Source: UBA1038 sp964481445
GTDB lineage: Bacteria > Bacillota > Clostridia > Christensenellales > Aristaeellaceae
Direction of reading: 5' to 3'
Length of the DNA stretch: 6,948 nucleotides
NCBI GenBank assembly: GCA_964481445.1
Contig: CAYZTQ010000098.1
Location: 1 to 6,948 of the forward strand
Shown: in pieces, positions 5,063 through 6,948 of the stretch
How the letters are laid out: every line of letters begins with the position of its first letter
Numbering within the stretch: position 1 is the stretch's first letter
Program-made: the position numbers and the translations under genes
Notes under the pieces: model-generated
What the model was told of the DNA's origin: nothing
The model's database searches: none
What the model saw: the letters and a program-made list of their open reading frames with translations, nothing else

Positions 5063-6807
5063 GCCTGTTAAAGCGCAAATTCGCGGAGGTCGCGCGCAGC
5101 CTGCTGCCGGTGATGGCGCTGGTGCTGCTGCTGGCCTTTACCGTCGTGCGGCCGGAGGCCGATGTCATCTGGCGGTTTCTGATCGGCTCTGCGCTGCTGC
5201 TGGTCGGCCTTGCCGTCTTCCTGCTGGGCGTNNNNNNNNNNNNNNNNNNNNNNNNNNNNNNNNNNNNNNNNNNNNNNNNNNNNNNNNNNNNNNNNNNNNN
5301 NNNNNNNNNNNNNNNNNNNNNNNNNNNNNNNATCTTCGCGCTGTCGCTCTTTGTGTCGGAAGAGTTTCTGGCCATCTCCTTCGATTCTTCCGGGGCGACC
5401 ACCGGCGCCCTCACCACCCCCTTTATGCTGGCGCTGTCGGCGGGCCTTTCCCGCATCAAGGGCGGCAGAAGCAGCGAGGAGGATGCCTTCGGCATGGTCG
5501 GCATCATGAGCGCGGGGCCCATGTACGCCCTGATGGCGATGAGCATCCTGACCGGGCAGAGAAGCATACAGGGCGAGGCGGAGCCCTTCCTGGTGCAGCA
5601 GGGCGGGGTGCTTGGGCCTATCCTGCATCATCTGCGGGGCGAGCTGTGGGGCTCCCTGATGGCCCTCTTGCCCCTCGTCGCCTTCTTCTTCATCCTGCAG
5701 GCCATCCATTTCAAAGTGAGCAGGCGGGAGCTGTCGCGCATCGTGAAGGGCCTGCTGTATTCGCTGCTGGGGCTCACGCTGTTTCTGACCGGCGTGTACG
5801 CGGGCTTTCTCGATATGGGGCAGCTGATCGGCCGCAGCATGGCGGAAAAACACAGCCTGCTGCTGCCCGCGGTCGGCTTTCTCTTCGGCATGATCGTGGT
5901 GCTGGTCGAGCCTGCCGTGATGGTGCTGGAGGAGCAGATAGAGGAGACCACGGACGGGCGCATCCCCGGGCGCATCATCAAGCTGACGCTCAGCCTCGGC
6001 GTGGCGCTGGCGGTGATGCTGTCCATGCTGCGCATCATGATCCCAGCGCTCAAGCTCTGGCATTTTCTGCTGCCGGGCTTCCTCCTGGCCGTCATCCTCT
6101 CCTTCCGCTCCGACCCTCTGTTTGTGGGCATCGCCTATGACGCAGGGGGCGTCGCCTCCGGGCCCATGACCGCCACCTTTGTGCTGGCCTTCGCCCGGGG
6201 CGCCGCCGATATCGTGCCCACCGCCAACGTGCTGGTGGACGGCTTCGGCGTGATCGCCATGGTGGCCATGGCGCCCGTCCTGTCGCTAATGATCGTGGGC
6301 GCGGTCTTCCGCCGCAAGCAGGCGGCGCGCGGCGCGAACAGGGAGCTGCCCCAAAGCGCTCCGACCGAACACCATGGGGGTGAAATCGAGATGTACGACT
6401 GCGTGGTCGCCATCGTGAACAGGGGCCTTGCGGAGCAGGCGGTCAAGATCGCGCGCGAAGCTGGCGCGGGCGGCGGCACCATACTGCACGGCAAGGGCGC
6501 CAGTGGCCATAACCTCAGGGTCTTCAATATGGAGATACAGAAAGAGAAGGAGATTGTCTTCTGGCTGACCGATACCCGCGTCAGCGGGCAGATCGCCGCC
6601 GACCTGACCGAGCGGCTGGAGCTGGATGGGGAGGGCAGCGGCGTGGTCTTCATGATGCCCTGCGGCGCCTTCGGCCTGGCCCAGCCCATCGTGATCGGCG
6701 AGCGTGAGGATCAGCAGAAGGCGCGCCCCATAGACGAGCCCAGCACCGCGGAAGACCTGCTGCCGCAGGGGGACGAAGGGACGGAGGAAACGAAGGAAAC
6801 AGAATGA
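5059..6807 (+). CDS. DUF1538 membrane transporter-like protein with C-terminal PII-like domain (interrupted by assembly gap)
   Basis: The reading frame is 582 residues as assembled, 34 of them unknown (58-91). The membrane part (about 15-415) consists of two homologous halves. LLPVMALVLLLAF (15-27) with GLAVFLLGV ending at 58 aligns without gaps to 203-246. FDSSGATTGALTTPFMLAL (108-126) aligns with YDAGGVASGPMTATFVLAF (360-378), each followed by a DxFG motif. Repeat 2 also has GFLFGMIVVLVEPAVMVLEE with a Glu-Pro pair in the membrane. These are DUF1538 (PF07556) features. The one characterised case I recall, UmpAB of Halomonas, is a two-subunit Na+(Li+,K+)/H+ antiporter; here both repeats sit in one chain. 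A cytoplasmic linker leads to a PII-like domain (445-542: GGTILHGKGA, EGSGVVFMMPC) and an acidic tail. Translation is coupled to the preceding gene by a 4-nt overlap. Transport substrate is inferred only; family and domain calls are firm. Confidence 0.82.
   Translation: MSLLKRKFAEVARSLLPVMALVLLLAFTVVRPEADVIWRFLIGSALLLVGLAVFLLGXXXXXXXXXXXXXXXXXXXXXXXXXXXXXXXXXXIFALSLFVSEEFLAISFDSSGATTGALTTPFMLALSAGLSRIKGGRSSEEDAFGMVGIMSAGPMYALMAMSILTGQRSIQGEAEPFLVQQGGVLGPILHHLRGELWGSLMALLPLVAFFFILQAIHFKVSRRELSRIVKGLLYSLLGLTLFLTGVYAGFLDMGQLIGRSMAEKHSLLLPAVGFLFGMIVVLVEPAVMVLEEQIEETTDGRIPGRIIKLTLSLGVALAVMLSMLRIMIPALKLWHFLLPGFLLAVILSFRSDPLFVGIAYDAGGVASGPMTATFVLAFARGAADIVPTANVLVDGFGVIAMVAMAPVLSLMIVGAVFRRKQAARGANRELPQSAPTEHHGGEIEMYDCVVAIVNRGLAEQAVKIAREAGAGGGTILHGKGASGHNLRVFNMEIQKEKEIVFWLTDTRVSGQIAADLTERLELDGEGSGVVFMMPCGAFGLAQPIVIGEREDQQKARPIDEPSTAEDLLPQGDEGTEETKETE
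5232..5331. other. Assembly gap of exactly 100 N inside DUF1538 repeat 1
   Basis: The run of exactly 100 N is a usual placeholder for a scaffold gap of unknown size. The frame happens to stay open through it. In repeat 2, 113 residues separate the LTGV motif (ending 246) from YDAGG (360). In repeat 1 only 49 residues separate LLGV (58) from FDSSG (108). About 64 residues are therefore missing beyond the N run, so the true gap is probably near 290 nt. The full protein would have about 645 aa. Confidence 0.85.
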
Positions 6808-6814
6808 ACGGAAA

Positions 6815-6846
6815 TGCGGGGGCGTTCTTGAAAGAACTCCCCCGCA
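6815..6846. repeat. Strong hairpin downstream of the DUF1538 gene
   Basis: TGCGGGGG (6815-6822) pairs with CCCCCGCA (6839-6846). After one C-T mismatch, GTTCT (6824-6828) pairs with AGAAC (6833-6837), leaving a TGAA loop. It begins 8 nt after the stop codon. It may act in termination or protect the 3' end, but no T tract follows, so it is not a classical intrinsic terminator. Confidence 0.6.
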
Positions 6847-6851
6847 CCCCC

Positions 6852-6890
6852 AAGAACTTTCATTGGACGAGCTGCCCACTCAAAGTTCTT
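6852..6890. repeat. AAGAACTTT inverted repeat
   Basis: AAGAACTTT at 6852-6860 is the exact reverse complement of AAAGTTCTT at 6882-6890, with 21 nt between them. TTCTCTG follows, so the site is T-rich on the + strand and could serve as a weak terminator. The word recurs in the hairpins on both sides. Confidence 0.55.
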
Positions 6891-6926
6891 TTCTCTGTGC
6901 TGATTATTAAAATTCTTTGAGGTTCG

Positions 6927-6948
6927 GAACTTTCTTTTAAGAAAGTTC
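6927..6948. repeat. Perfect inverted repeat at the window edge
   Basis: GAACTTTCTT at 6927-6936 is exactly complementary to AAGAAAGTTC at 6939-6948, separated by TT. The structure reaches the last base of the window and may continue. It shares the GAACTTT word with the two hairpins before it, which suggests one composite repeat unit over 6815-6948. Confidence 0.6.

Noticed and set aside
4968..6140. 390-aa + strand frame overlapping the DUF1538 gene
   Set aside because: It is the alternate frame of the membrane protein, without hydrophobic segments or motifs, and it also runs through the N gap.

Overview
The window looks like a piece of a GC-rich Clostridia-type Firmicute genome, probably from a draft or metagenome assembly. 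Signs are the strong AAGGAGG-type ribosome binding sites, tightly overlapping genes, a clostridial-type orphan HipA-like kinase, a C_GCAxxG_C_C redox domain and a DUF1538 membrane protein paired with PII-like domains. A run of exactly 100 N (5232-5331) is a typical scaffold-gap placeholder. The genus cannot be named from the sequence.

Left block (17-2921, + strand): a near-consensus promoter (TTGACA, 18 bp, TATAGT) drives three overlapping genes. The first is an unusual fusion of a stand-alone riboflavin kinase domain with a cysteine-rich C_GCAxxG_C_C domain. It is followed by proB (glutamate 5-kinase, short form without PUA domain) and proA (glutamate-5-semialdehyde dehydrogenase), the first two steps of proline synthesis. 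No proC is seen.

Middle block (about 2922-4399): a convergent gene on the - strand encodes an orphan HipA-family Ser/Thr kinase with intact catalytic motifs. Its base composition is clearly lower in GC than either flank, no HipB-like partner is seen, and its promoter region carries a dyad. It looks like a gene acquired between two core operons.

Right block (4400-6807, + strand): two genes overlapping by ATGA. The first encodes a soluble protein with two tandem PII-like domains. The second encodes a DUF1538 membrane protein with two internal repeats and a third PII-like domain at its cytoplasmic C-terminus. The pair looks like a transporter (the one characterised DUF1538 pair I recall, UmpAB of Halomonas, is a monovalent cation/proton antiporter) with built-in and separate PII-like sensor modules. 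The assembly gap falls inside the first DUF1538 repeat; aligning the two internal repeats suggests that about 290 nt, not 100, are missing.

The right edge (6808-6948) has no gene. It holds a cluster of inverted repeats built on an AAGAACTTT-like word, probably a dispersed intergenic repeat or terminator region.
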